Shown here: piece after piece, positions 42,770-51,557 of the stretch | Position numbering within the stretch: position 1 is the stretch's first letter | How the letters are laid out: each line of letters starts with the position of its first letter | Assembly (NCBI GenBank): GCA_031410595.1 | Contig: JANNZM010000057.1 | Span: 1 to 64,000, forward strand | Reading direction: 5' to 3' | DNA length: 64,000 bases | Source: JANMCE01 sp031410595 | Lineage (GTDB): Bacteria; Actinomycetota; Acidimicrobiia; Acidimicrobiales; Ilumatobacteraceae | Program-made: the position numbers and the translations under genes | The notes under the pieces: generated by a model | Seen by the model: the letters and a program-made list of their open reading frames with translations, nothing else | What the model was told of the DNA's origin: nothing | Database searches by the model: none

Positions 42770-43090
42770 TCAGCCGCCCGGTGGACGATATGACGGTGAT
42801 TTGGCGGCTGCGGCGTCCATGTCCTCGGGCGTCATCAACGGAGTCATCGAGATTGCGACGGCACCCGTGGAGTTGATCATGAGCGAGATCGCCGCCGCAC
42901 TGGCCGCATCGGGGAAATCACAGATGCCGTACAGGTCGGTCTTCCCGAATGCGTAGTAGAGGCAGTCCAGGGACCCGCCGACGGACTCGATGGCCGCAGT
43001 AGCGGCCTCGCGGCGCTTGGAGCCGCCCTCGGTCATCAGCCCCTTGATGCCATCTCCGACGTAGTTCCCGCTGATCAAGTACTTGGCCAT
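42770..43090 (-). CDS. GYD-domain protein
   Basis: A 106-residue protein that opens 'MAKYLISGNYVGDGIKGLM', the start of the GYD domain, followed by 'AAIESVGGSLDCLYYAFGKT' and 'YGICDFPDAASAAAISLMI'. It is a small ferredoxin-like dimeric fold of unknown function. AAGGGG precedes the ATG at 43088-43090. It is a single gene, 98 bases upstream of ftsH on the same strand, so co-transcription with ftsH is possible but unproven. Confidence 0.85.
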   Translation of the reverse strand: MAKYLISGNYVGDGIKGLMTEGGSKRREAATAAIESVGGSLDCLYYAFGKTDLYGICDFPDAASAAAISLMINSTGAVAISMTPLMTPEDMDAAAAKSPSYRPPGG

Positions 43091-43296
43091 GGCCAACCCC
43101 TTTCTGATCGCAGCACCAGCCTCACGTTCGGTGGCGCAACCGCGTTCGCGGCACGAGGCGAACCTACCACGCCTCAACGACGCGCCCGCGCGGCGCTTCG
43201 GCCAGAGGTAGCGGCCTCGCTCCGCGCCCAATTGCTCGCTAGCTCCTGAGCGTTTTGGCGCGCTTCCGATTTACGGTATGACCGCCTCTGTCGAGC

Positions 43297-43569
43297 GTGA
43301 GAACGTTGCGCGAAGCGGTTCGCCTTTGGTCGTCCGGCAAACGCGGTGCTGGTGGTTTTCCTCTGCCGGTTGGTGTGCTGCCGGGCAGCGTGAAGGTGTG
43401 GGACTGGTCTTCGGTCAACTCATGGCTTGCGCAATACCAACCAGCCCTCGCCGACCCGGTTCGGTACCTCAATCGTCGAGCGTTCGACCTTTCGATCTCG
43501 TCGCAAGGGCAAGATCGAGGCTGCGTCGTAACTGTCAGGGCGTTAGGGAAACGGCGTCGCCGACGGTGA
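43297..43569 (+). pseudogene. Remnant of a small AlpA/excisionase-like helix-turn-helix gene
   Basis: A plus-strand frame with 'LREAVRLWSSGKRGAGGFPL' and 'VKVWDWSSVNSWL', the pattern of small winged-helix proteins that end 'W.W..V..WL' (AlpA/MerR-like). The expected N-terminal part is not in this frame, but a start 'MTASVERENVA' exists one frame away at 43278. The rest after codon 55 looks non-coding and overlaps the end of the convergent MOSC gene. Best read as a frameshifted fragment; it could be a chance frame. The rest of 43091-43534 holds nothing I recognise. Confidence 0.3.
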
Positions 43570-44266
43570 GCGTGCCGTTTGATGCAACCATGGTGGCGAG
43601 ACCGAGTTCGTTGTTCATATCGGCGATGATGGTCTTCAGTACGCTCAGGTCACGTTCGACACCGCCCGGTTGAGCTCTGGTGGTGATGACGCAGCGGTCG
43701 ATCGGCTTGCGAATTGCGAACGATGCCGTTCCGGCCGTCAGAGTGCCCTCGGTCATCGAGTACGACAGCGAGCCTGACACGATCACATTGATACGAAAAC
43801 GCCGGGGATCCCACTCCCGCATCGACTCCGATGATGCGAATGACACTCGAGTTTTGGTGGAGTCGTGAAACGTTCCTGCTGGCCCTTGCCATTGCACCCA
43901 TTCTGACTTCGCTTCATCTTCGAAGTTGGCGGCGATCTCGTAGGTAGCGGGGGTATCACCCGCCCGTTGCAGCGTCACCGGATACCCCAACCATTCGGTC
44001 AGCGCGACATCGGCAGCAGCAGATGCGACGCTCGATATTGCAACGCCCGTCGGGAGCGAGATGTACACGGCATCGTCCTGGCTGAGGTTCGCCTCGGCGA
44101 AGATTAGCCGCGGCTCCCTTCGGGCGGTGAGAGCCAAACCGGTTGCGAGGTCGATCACTGCCCACTGGCGATCACCAACCAAGCCCCATTCATCAACGGA
44201 GACCGACGGCAACGATTCCCCCTGCATCGACTTCACTGGGTATCGCCACAACTGCTCGATCTGCAT
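43535..44266 (-). CDS. MOSC-domain protein (molybdenum cofactor sulfurase C-terminal type)
   Basis: A 243-residue protein with an N-terminal MOSC beta-barrel ('QLWRYPVKSMQGESLPSVSV', 'GLVGDRQWAVID', 'REPRLIFAEA') and the C-terminal MOSC domain ('WDPRRFRINVIVSG'), with the conserved Cys in 'IDRCVITTRAQPGG'. MOSC proteins carry sulfur or bind molybdenum cofactor, for example YcbX and mARC, which reduce N-hydroxylated compounds. The ATG at 44264-44266 gives the normal N-terminus. It follows the sigma-factor gene on the same strand, 32 bases apart. Confidence 0.88.
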   Translation of the reverse strand: MQIEQLWRYPVKSMQGESLPSVSVDEWGLVGDRQWAVIDLATGLALTARREPRLIFAEANLSQDDAVYISLPTGVAISSVASAAADVALTEWLGYPVTLQRAGDTPATYEIAANFEDEAKSEWVQWQGPAGTFHDSTKTRVSFASSESMREWDPRRFRINVIVSGSLSYSMTEGTLTAGTASFAIRKPIDRCVITTRAQPGGVERDLSVLKTIIADMNNELGLATMVASNGTLTVGDAVSLTP

Positions 44267-44298
44267 GAGCGCAACCTTAACTTTGCGAGGTCCCCTCT

Positions 44299-45169
44299 CT
44301 AGCGCAGGGCGACCGGGCTGGTGAGGTGGCTGAGCTTGTTGCGGTTGATGACGAAGCGGATGCGTTGGACTTGGTTGGCGCCGATGTCGAGTTGCATGGT
44401 CATCATCGGCGCCCCTTCGTTCCACAGGATCAGTGAGGGCTCACCATTCAGCACCGAGCTTTCGAACGTGACGCCGGCGGGAAGTCGACGCACAACGTTG
44501 AGCAGGAAGCGCGCAACCTGATCGGGTCGGACAATGGGTCGTCGAGCCGCGTGTTGCAGTGCGCCTTCGTCGGAGACCAGTTGGATCTCGTCGGAGATCA
44601 GGGCGAGCACCGCGTCAACATCGCCGGTCATCGTTGCCTGGGCAAACGCGGTGGCGACCTGCTCGGCTTCAGCGGGAGCCGCCTTGAAGCGAGGTCGACC
44701 CTCCTCAATGCGCACCCTGGCCCGATGCACAAGCTGGCGACAGGAGGCTTCAGAGCGGTCCAAGATCGAGGCCACCTGCGCGTACGGCTCGCCGAACACC
44801 TCCACCAGCAAGAACGCAGCGCGTTCGTTGGGACCGAGCGTTTCAAGGAGCACAAGGAACCCGGCCGTGAGGCTCTCGGCCATCTCCACAGTGCGACTGG
44901 GGTCGTCGGTGGTGGCGATGGGTTCGGGCAGCCACGGGCCCACGTAGTCCTCTCGTGAGCGTTGCTGCTGTCGCAGTCGGTCGATGGCCAGCCGAGTGGT
45001 GACCGTAGTCAGCCAGGCAGCAGGTTTGTCGATAGACGTCAGCTCTGTTCGTTGCAAACGCAACCAAGCTTCTTACCACATCCTCGGCGTCGGCAAATGT
45101 GCCCAGTGTGCGGTAGGCCAACCCGAGCAGTCGGGAGCGCTCGCTCTCGAACACCTCCGATGCGTTCAC
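44299..45169 (-). pseudogene. SigJ/ECF41-like sigma factor gene interrupted by a frameshift in region 2
   Basis: The 5' part, from the GTG at 45167-45169, encodes 'FESERSRLLGLAYRTLGTF' and 'ADAEDVV', the start of ECF region 2. At about 45070-45077 the frame breaks: the natural continuation, ' AWLRLQRTELTSIDKPAAWL', is in another frame that runs to 44299. It includes region 4 ('VFGEPYAQVASILDRSEASC') and a SnoaL-like C-terminal domain, as in SigJ/ECF41 proteins. Restoring two bases in GTGGTAAGAAGC would give the expected VVQEAW. It is a true inactivating deletion or a sequence error. GTGA overlap with the upstream FAD oxidoreductase gene shows translational coupling. Confidence 0.75.
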
Positions 45170-46419
45170 GACACCCACGGCAACCGTGCCGCTTGCACCG
45201 CGCTCGAGGCGCTGGCGAAGACAGCGTCAGCCAGCATCCCTTCTGGGCCGACCCAGTCGCCAGCGACGAACACGTGCGGGCTACCTTCTACTGCCACGCC
45301 AGGACGGCCCGGCAGACCACCATTGGCGGCTACCGGGATGGCGTACGAAGCGACCATGCGATGAAGATAGCGTTGCGTGACGATGTCGCCGTCGGCAACG
45401 CCCGCGGCGGCAGCATGCGCCTCGAGTTGGGTGCGGGCCTCCTCTGCGGTCGGGTCGCTGGCACCGAGGTACCGCATCACATGGGCAACTGCTTGCCCGG
45501 GCGGTGCGATACGAGCCGGAGGGCAGTGCAACGAGTAGTACAGCGGCGCATCCAGGTCAAAGTAGATCCGCTTCTCCGTTGGCGCCCGCAGACCCAACTC
45601 GAGACAGGCCGCCGTCGCGTCCGGGCCAAGCGACGACCAAGACGGCGGAGGCGATTCCAAAAGTGCACCGGTGGCGTCCGGCCCGCCGACCGCCACGATC
45701 GCAGCAGCGGCCTGCAGCACCGTCCCGTCCATCAGTTCGACCTCGGCCGTATGATCGGCCGACCGAACCTGTCGAACGGCGGCGTGCGTGCGTATCGAAC
45801 CTCCGTGTTCGGCAATGACCGCTCGCAGGGCATCGGTCAGTTGTTTCCAACCATCATCGAGGTAGAGCACGCCGAGGCCGAGACCGTGTTGCACCATCAT
45901 TACGCCGGCGTCGGCCGACAACACGTCGGGGCGTTCGCAATAGGTCGAGACCCGCAGGATCATGCGGGCCAGTGCCTCGACCTCGGGCCGTAGATGGGCC
46001 GCGTCAAGCCACTCGTCCATCGTCATGCGGGACAGAGTCGTCGTATCGACACGCGGCAGCTTGGCCATAAAGCCGGCCAGTTGCAGCTTGGCCCCCGGTC
46101 CCAGGAGCTTGGTTCGCAACATGCTGCTCGGACCCGAAGGCAGCACATCGGTGACTCCGCCGCGGGTGCCGTAACTGACCGACGATGGCGGCCCGCCGGT
46201 CGGATGGATACCGAGGGAATGCAGCACGCGCTCAGCGGCTCCGCCGCGATAAAGCGCACGCGGTCCGCCGTTGAACACGAATCCGTCGCGCTCGGTCGTC
46301 TGGGCGCGCCCGTTTCCGGCATGGGCGTCCAGCACCACCACGCGCTGGCCTGCGGTTGCAGCCATTGCCCCGGCCGCAAGCCCGGCCAGTCCGGCACCAA
46401 CAACGATCATGTCTTCCAT
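45166..46419 (-). CDS. FAD-dependent oxidoreductase (amine oxidase/phytoene-desaturase-like)
   Basis: A 417-residue flavoprotein with the Rossmann FAD motif 'VVGAGLAGLAAG' at the N-terminus, 'VVVLDAHAGNGRAQT' continuing it, and a C-terminal FAD-binding 'VFVAGDWVGPEGMLADAVF'. This is the NAD(P)-binding/amine-oxidase superfamily that includes carotenoid desaturases and protoporphyrinogen oxidases. The substrate cannot be inferred. It is the first gene of a pair with the SigJ-like sigma factor, which starts inside its stop codon, so the sigma factor may regulate it. Confidence 0.85.
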   Translation of the reverse strand: MEDMIVVGAGLAGLAAGAMAATAGQRVVVLDAHAGNGRAQTTERDGFVFNGGPRALYRGGAAERVLHSLGIHPTGGPPSSVSYGTRGGVTDVLPSGPSSMLRTKLLGPGAKLQLAGFMAKLPRVDTTTLSRMTMDEWLDAAHLRPEVEALARMILRVSTYCERPDVLSADAGVMMVQHGLGLGVLYLDDGWKQLTDALRAVIAEHGGSIRTHAAVRQVRSADHTAEVELMDGTVLQAAAAIVAVGGPDATGALLESPPPSWSSLGPDATAACLELGLRAPTEKRIYFDLDAPLYYSLHCPPARIAPPGQAVAHVMRYLGASDPTAEEARTQLEAHAAAAGVADGDIVTQRYLHRMVASYAIPVAANGGLPGRPGVAVEGSPHVFVAGDWVGPEGMLADAVFASASSAVQAARLPWVS

Positions 46420-46504
46420 GGAATGCCTCCTCGTTTCGTTCTCTCACCCGGTACGACGAATCACCTGCAGGATTTGTGACAGCCAGACCGCATAGGTTTG
46501 AGAA

Positions 46505-47032
46505 ATGGTTGCGGAAGCTGATAGTCAGGACCCCATGTCACAGATCGGGTCGCTCCTCGCTGCCAATGACGGATACGCAGCGGCTCGTGCAAGTGTGGCC
46601 GATGCCAAGCCCAGTCGTCACCTCGCCGTGGTGACGTGCATGGATGCTCGCATCGATGTGTTCGCCGCTCTCGGCTTGCACCTTGGCGAAGCGCATGTGT
46701 TGCGCAACGCCGGTGGTCGCATCACCGAGGACATGCTGCGCAGCCTGGCCCTGTCCACGCACATCCTCGGGGTCGACACGGTCGTCATCATGCAGCACAC
46801 CAAGTGCGGCCTTGCCGGTGTCACCGATGAAGAATTGCGCAAACGTACGGGCGCCGACTTCGGGTTCTTCCCCATCGACGATCACGCCGCGGCCCTTCGG
46901 GAAGACCTTGATTTGCTCGCGTCCAAGCCGTACCTCACCACCCTCAAGGTCGTGGCCGGATTTGTGTACGACGTCGAGAGCGGCGAGATCGATCACGTCA
47001 TCCGTTGGCAGCGCCCGGCAGCGGCGACGTAG
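46505..47032 (+). CDS. Beta-class carbonic anhydrase
   Basis: Interconverts carbon dioxide and bicarbonate. The 175-residue product has the zinc ligands Cys45 in 'VVTCMDARID', and His98 and Cys101 in 'MQHTKCGLAG', with the Asp47-Arg49 dyad. Length and motifs fit the small beta-CA clade of actinobacteria. An ATG at 46535 with AGGA five bases upstream is an equally likely start and would drop ten residues. It is followed 21 bases later by the WS/DGAT gene. Confidence 0.93.
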   Translation: MVAEADSQDPMSQIGSLLAANDGYAAARASVADAKPSRHLAVVTCMDARIDVFAALGLHLGEAHVLRNAGGRITEDMLRSLALSTHILGVDTVVIMQHTKCGLAGVTDEELRKRTGADFGFFPIDDHAAALREDLDLLASKPYLTTLKVVAGFVYDVESGEIDHVIRWQRPAAAT

Positions 47033-47053
47033 ACACCGCGGTACTGTGAGCGG

Positions 47054-48619
47054 ATGCGTCAGCTGACGGGTCTCGACACCAGTTTCCTCAGTATCGAAAC
47101 GGCCCGGCAGTTCGGACACGTTGCCTCCCTCACCGTGTATGAAGTCGACAAGAACCGGGCGCCCGGTGAGTTCTACGGGTCGCTCGTCAAGGCCATCGAA
47201 CAACGGCTCCACGTGCTGCCCGTACTGCGCCGCAAACTCGTCACCGTTCCGTTCGGACTTGATCATCCGTACTGGGTTGACGACGCCGATTTCGATCTCG
47301 ATTTCCACGTGCGCGAGACCGCGGTCGCACCTCCGGGCAACGACCAACAACTTGGTGAACTGGTGGCCCGCCTGGTCGCTCGCCCGCTCGACCGGTCCCG
47401 TCCGCTGTGGGAAATGTGGGTGATCGAAGGTCTCGCCGACAATCGCGTCGCGCTTCTGCAGAAGATTCATCACGCAACTATCGATGGTGTGCAGGGCGTC
47501 GAAATGCTCACCACCCTGCTCGACACCGACCCGGCCGGTCGCGCCATCGAACCACCGCAGAAGGCCTGGAAGGGTGAATCCGAACCATCGTTCGGCGAGC
47601 TCATGGCGCGCACTGCCGTGAACTGGTCGCGGAACCCGGCCCGTGCCTTTCGTATGCAGCGCCAGCTGTTCTCCAGTCTCACGGGTATTCGCCAAAAAGC
47701 TGGCCTTGCCGGGATGCCAGCCGCCATGGGCCTCACACAAATCCCCGGCATCGGTGAGGCGCTGGCGAGGTTTCTGCCGGCTCGCCCCGAGCAATTCCCG
47801 CTCATCACCAGCGGCCCTGCTCCGAAGACATCGTTCAACAAGGGCATTACCGCGCATCGTAAATTCGCTTTCCGATCATTCCCGATTGAGGATGCGAAGA
47901 TTGTGCGCCGGGCCTACGGTGTCACCCTGAACGATGTCGTCATGGCCATCAGCGCCGGCATGCTGCGTGACTACCTGCTTCAGCGTGACGAGCTTCCGGC
48001 CGAGCCGCTGGTGTCGATGGTGCCGGTGTCCATCCGTACCGAGTCCGACGCTGACCTCTACTCCAACCGGGTGGCGTCGGTGTTGTGTTCGCTGCACACC
48101 AACATTGCCGACCCGGTCGAGCGGCTGATGGCCATCCACCATTCCATGAAGTCGGTGAAGGAGATGCAGAAGGCGGTGCCCGCCGACCTGCTCACCGATC
48201 TCGCCCACTTCGCCCCTCCAGCGGTCTTGGCCCGAGCGTCGCGGATTGTGACCAGGGCGCGTGTTGCCGATCGCATGAACCCGCCGTTCAACGTGGTGAT
48301 CTCGAACGTACCGGGTCCGAACGTTCCGCTTTATCTCGGGGGAAATCTGCTGCAGCACTTCTACCCGGTCTCGACCATTGTTGATGGACAGGGGATGAAC
48401 ATCACGGTGCAGAGCTACTTGGGCAGGCTCGATTTCGGGTTGGTCACCTGCCGCGAACTCATTCCCGATCCGTGGGTACTGACGGACGGTCTGGATCGCT
48501 CACTGACCGAACTGCTCACTGCGGCAAGGTCGACCATGTCCGAGTCAGCGCCCGCGCCGCCCCGGAAGGCTCGAAGTGCTTCCAAGCGCCCGACGGCTGC
48601 GAAAGCCGGTCGGCGATGA
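47054..48619 (+). CDS. Wax ester synthase/diacylglycerol acyltransferase (WS/DGAT)
   Basis: Joins acyl-CoA to diacylglycerol or fatty alcohol to make storage triacylglycerol or wax esters. The 521-residue product has the catalytic 'HHATIDGVQG' (about 139-148), the N-terminal 'MRQLTGLDTSFLSIET' of the family, 'NDVVMAISAGMLRDYL' and 'PPFNVVISNVPGP' near the C-terminal third. It ends with a Lys/Ala/Pro-rich tail. The last 104 bases of the gene overlap the convergent hydrolase gene. Common in lipid-storing actinobacteria. Confidence 0.95.
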   Translation: MRQLTGLDTSFLSIETARQFGHVASLTVYEVDKNRAPGEFYGSLVKAIEQRLHVLPVLRRKLVTVPFGLDHPYWVDDADFDLDFHVRETAVAPPGNDQQLGELVARLVARPLDRSRPLWEMWVIEGLADNRVALLQKIHHATIDGVQGVEMLTTLLDTDPAGRAIEPPQKAWKGESEPSFGELMARTAVNWSRNPARAFRMQRQLFSSLTGIRQKAGLAGMPAAMGLTQIPGIGEALARFLPARPEQFPLITSGPAPKTSFNKGITAHRKFAFRSFPIEDAKIVRRAYGVTLNDVVMAISAGMLRDYLLQRDELPAEPLVSMVPVSIRTESDADLYSNRVASVLCSLHTNIADPVERLMAIHHSMKSVKEMQKAVPADLLTDLAHFAPPAVLARASRIVTRARVADRMNPPFNVVISNVPGPNVPLYLGGNLLQHFYPVSTIVDGQGMNITVQSYLGRLDFGLVTCRELIPDPWVLTDGLDRSLTELLTAARSTMSESAPAPPRKARSASKRPTAAKAGRR

Positions 48620-49322
48620 CCATCAGCGCACCCGGGTGGTGACCGAGCCCGCAGTGGCTGCCGAACACCTCGACGTTCTCGTGGCCTGAATCGCGTTCAT
48701 CGATGCATGATCGCCACGGCACGATGCCGTCAGTCTTGCTGAAGATGGACGTCGATGGCACGGGCACGGGGCCGCGGTAGCCAGTGGGGTAGTCGAGAGA
48801 ATTTGGGTTGTTCCGCTTGAGCAGGCCCATCAGCTTGTACGGGCTGCCCGCATGGGTGTCGTTCAGCGACGTCGCCCGAAACGGTGTGCCGAGCGTGATG
48901 ATCAACCGGATGTCGTCGGGCATGCGCTCGGCCAGGAGGCGGGCGTAGATGCCGCCGAGGCTCCACCCGATGATGCTGATCTTTCCTCCCGAGCGACGCA
49001 CGTGGGAGGTCACGGTGCGCATGAGGCTGTCGACCACGACGGGCGAGGGGCCGAGGTTGCGACCACCGCGCCACCCCTTGGCTTCATAACCAGTGGCTGC
49101 AAGGGCTCCCCGCAACACAAGGGTGGACGAGTTCGATCCACCGAAGCCGGGCAGGACCAGCACCGTGTGGCCGTCACCCCTCGGCAGCGTGGCGACGACC
49201 GGCGCCGTAGCCGCGGCCAACCAGAATTCGGATGTCGCTCGCGTGGCTTCGGAGAGATAAAGGAGCCGTGATGGCTTTTCGTAACGTTCCGCTGGTCGAG
49301 CATTGAGCGCACTCATGGACAA
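48516..49322 (-). CDS. Alpha/beta hydrolase (lipase-like)
   Basis: A 268-residue alpha/beta hydrolase. The nucleophile elbow is 'IGWSLGGIYARLLAE' (Ser121), the oxyanion loop is 'LVLPGFGGSNSS', and a late Asp and His ('FSKTDGIVPW' and 'SHCGLGHHPGAL') complete the triad. The fold resembles PGAP1/lipase-type enzymes. Convergent overlap with the WS/DGAT gene covers the C-terminal 34 codons. A role in neutral-lipid turnover is suggested by the neighbour only. The ATG at 49322 or one two codons later is the start. Confidence 0.85.
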   Translation of the reverse strand: MSMSALNARPAERYEKPSRLLYLSEATRATSEFWLAAATAPVVATLPRGDGHTVLVLPGFGGSNSSTLVLRGALAATGYEAKGWRGGRNLGPSPVVVDSLMRTVTSHVRRSGGKISIIGWSLGGIYARLLAERMPDDIRLIITLGTPFRATSLNDTHAGSPYKLMGLLKRNNPNSLDYPTGYRGPVPVPSTSIFSKTDGIVPWRSCIDERDSGHENVEVFGSHCGLGHHPGALMVIADRLSQPSGAWKHFEPSGAARALTRTWSTLPQ

Positions 49323-49564
49323 AGCCTTCCATGTCCGACTGCGTGCAGGCTGGGTCGGACGATTCTTTACGGGCGGACGGGGTTCGTCCTAGACACAGCC
49401 TGGACGTTATGTCGTCGCGCAAGACGATCACTATGCCATGTGCACGACGGTCAGTAGAGATTGTGAAATACGGTCGCACCCCACCAGCGCAGCGCAGATC
49501 GTGCAGCCGGTTTACGCGTCCGCCCGGCGAGGTTGACCTAAACCGGACCAGCTGAGCGGTTACC

Positions 49565-49957
49565 TCAGATCCGAACCAGTTCCCAACGGGCCTCGTGCAT
49601 CGCGTCGAAGAATGCGGCCAGAATGCAGAGCGAATCGCCATCCAAAACAGTGCGGGAACCGAAATAGAGGACCAAGGAATTGTGCCAACTTACATTTCCA
49701 ACACCTTTGAAACGTTTAGAAAGGTCAGCAGGCATCGCCAACATGTCCGCCGCTTCGACCCTCGCGGGCCCACCCCTTAACACCAGAACCGTAGAGAGAT
49801 TTCCGTTGCCCGGAGCGAAATCGGTGACTTCGGCAGCGTTACCCTCAATTATCCCGCAATTATTTGACGGAAGACTCTTGGACTTATCCACCGCCGCACC
49901 CCCACACGAGGCCATGAGAACCGCCGCGATAACGCACCACCACCGGCGACAAATCAC
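49565..49957 (-). CDS. Small predicted lipoprotein of unknown function
   Basis: A 130-residue exported protein with a signal 'MICRRWWCVIAAVLMASCGG', whose lipobox-like 'LMASC' marks Cys18 as the lipid-modified residue. The mature part has two more cysteines and the segment 'NVSWHNSLVLYFGSRTVLDG'. It starts at a GTG. I recognise no domain. It is AT-richer than the core genes and sits in an accessory patch beside a lone nuclease-like gene. The 240 bases to its right-hand neighbour (49323-49564) hold nothing recognisable. Confidence 0.55.
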   Translation of the reverse strand: MICRRWWCVIAAVLMASCGGAAVDKSKSLPSNNCGIIEGNAAEVTDFAPGNGNLSTVLVLRGGPARVEAADMLAMPADLSKRFKGVGNVSWHNSLVLYFGSRTVLDGDSLCILAAFFDAMHEARWELVRI

Positions 49958-50000
49958 TTCGCACCAAGCCCCTCCGGCTCCCAGCCTAGGCCGACGGCCT

Positions 50001-51476
50001 TCACACCCGAAAGCCTTTGGCGGCAGACTCTGACCAGGGAGCCATCAATCGTTCCCATGCCGCCAAGAGCAGCGGGTTTCGGGCGAGCGGGATTCCTTCG
50101 ATTGCTTGGGCGAGACTGGCGATGATCTTGTCTGGGCCGGGCGTTAACGCTTTGAGCAACGTCAGGTCGGATTGCCCGTCGTGCAATACGGCTACGAGTT
50201 GTTCGACTTCGTAAGACGAGGCGACAATCGTCGGGATCGACGGCCGGCTCAAGACGTCCTCGTAGAGATCCGTGTTGACGAGGTGGAACGGTTCGAGCGT
50301 CACAACCAAGCCACGCATTGGACGGTCCCTAGGAATGGCCGACAGCGCAGGGTGCCCATCAGCAATGAGTTGGCTTGTCCGTTCGATCTGCGTCAGTGCG
50401 TAGCCCACCTTGTTCGCAACGTCGTCATCTCCTTCGGGCTGACCCGCTTGCGTTGCCCATATTGGTCGGGCTGCTTTGACTTCCACAAGAGCAACGACGT
50501 CCGGGGTGATGATGAACCAGTCGACCGTGAGCTCGCCGTTCCTGCCGTAAGTGATTTCGGGTATGACCGTGGCCGTCGGGACAAGCGAAAGTTGTGTACC
50601 GATGTACTTCTCGAACATCCTGCCGAGACTGCCGGGAAACGCTTGCCCAAATGCTTCCAACCCGATGTAGTAGAGACCGGTTGGCGTCACGCGGTTAAGC
50701 AAGAGCCAGGGCCACGGCACGACATACCGGCTGTTTGCCAGTGAAACAACTGGTTTGGCTCGCAATGGGTTCCACGACTGCTTCTCGGCTCCAACAACCT
50801 CGCTGGCCCTACCCTCGGACCGCAACTCTTCAGGCGTAGCGGCAAACCACTTCTCCATAGCGTCGAGCGCAAAGGTTGCATCGAGAGGCGCGAAGATTCG
50901 GGCAACGTTGCTGCTCTCAAGCGTCACTCGATCAATCCAGCCATCGTTGTTGACTGCGGCCGAATGCATGGCAAAACCGAGTCGGATGAACTGCTCCAGC
51001 GTTACACCAAGAAGGTCGAGCCAGTCCCCGTCGGCGGGCGCCGACGGCACCCCCGCGGCGTGGTCCTGCAAAAGCACGAGGGTGCGACCTAGATGTTCAA
51101 CGATCGAGTCTTGGGGCGGCCATTGCTCGTACATGGCCCGGCTGAACTCCTGCCGAACCCAGTCGAACCCGGTGTGACCACTATCGGCGGCATCGAAGAC
51201 GTTTATGTAGTTGTCGCACATGCACACAAGGTCGGCGTATGTGACACCAGCAGGACGATGGTCGTTGTTCGCGATCAGTGCCGTCCGAACGACCCCTGTC
51301 AAAGCGAACGGTGCAACGACATTCGGCATCGCCACCTGTGGTTCATGTCCGAGTTTGATCCGCTCCAACTTGGCGTTCATGCCAGCGACGGCCAGCAGCA
51401 CATCGACCCGCCGAAACCTTCGAACCCCTTGCCGATAGTCATCGTACGACAGCACCTTTTGTCGCCCTGAGCTCAT
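50001..51476 (-). CDS. Uncharacterised protein with PD-(D/E)XK nuclease-like domain
   Basis: A 491-residue soluble protein. In the C-terminal third, 'LTVDWFIITPDVVALVEVKA' gives Asp, then beta strand, then Glu-Val-Lys, the active-site pattern of PD-(D/E)XK nucleases. An acidic residue on the preceding helix ('MFEKYIGTQLSL') could complete the site. The N-terminal 300 residues resemble nothing I know. The gene stands alone, with looser codon use than the adjoining purine operon, which suggests acquisition. Possible roles include restriction or abortive defence. The function is not established. Confidence 0.65.
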   Translation of the reverse strand: MSSGRQKVLSYDDYRQGVRRFRRVDVLLAVAGMNAKLERIKLGHEPQVAMPNVVAPFALTGVVRTALIANNDHRPAGVTYADLVCMCDNYINVFDAADSGHTGFDWVRQEFSRAMYEQWPPQDSIVEHLGRTLVLLQDHAAGVPSAPADGDWLDLLGVTLEQFIRLGFAMHSAAVNNDGWIDRVTLESSNVARIFAPLDATFALDAMEKWFAATPEELRSEGRASEVVGAEKQSWNPLRAKPVVSLANSRYVVPWPWLLLNRVTPTGLYYIGLEAFGQAFPGSLGRMFEKYIGTQLSLVPTATVIPEITYGRNGELTVDWFIITPDVVALVEVKAARPIWATQAGQPEGDDDVANKVGYALTQIERTSQLIADGHPALSAIPRDRPMRGLVVTLEPFHLVNTDLYEDVLSRPSIPTIVASSYEVEQLVAVLHDGQSDLTLLKALTPGPDKIIASLAQAIEGIPLARNPLLLAAWERLMAPWSESAAKGFRV

Positions 51477-51557
51477 CCGCTTGCTTGCTCCACAGTTTGA
51501 TGATGCCAGTTCCTACTCAGGTCTCCTAACAGGCCATCGCGCGAACGCGCCCTTTCG

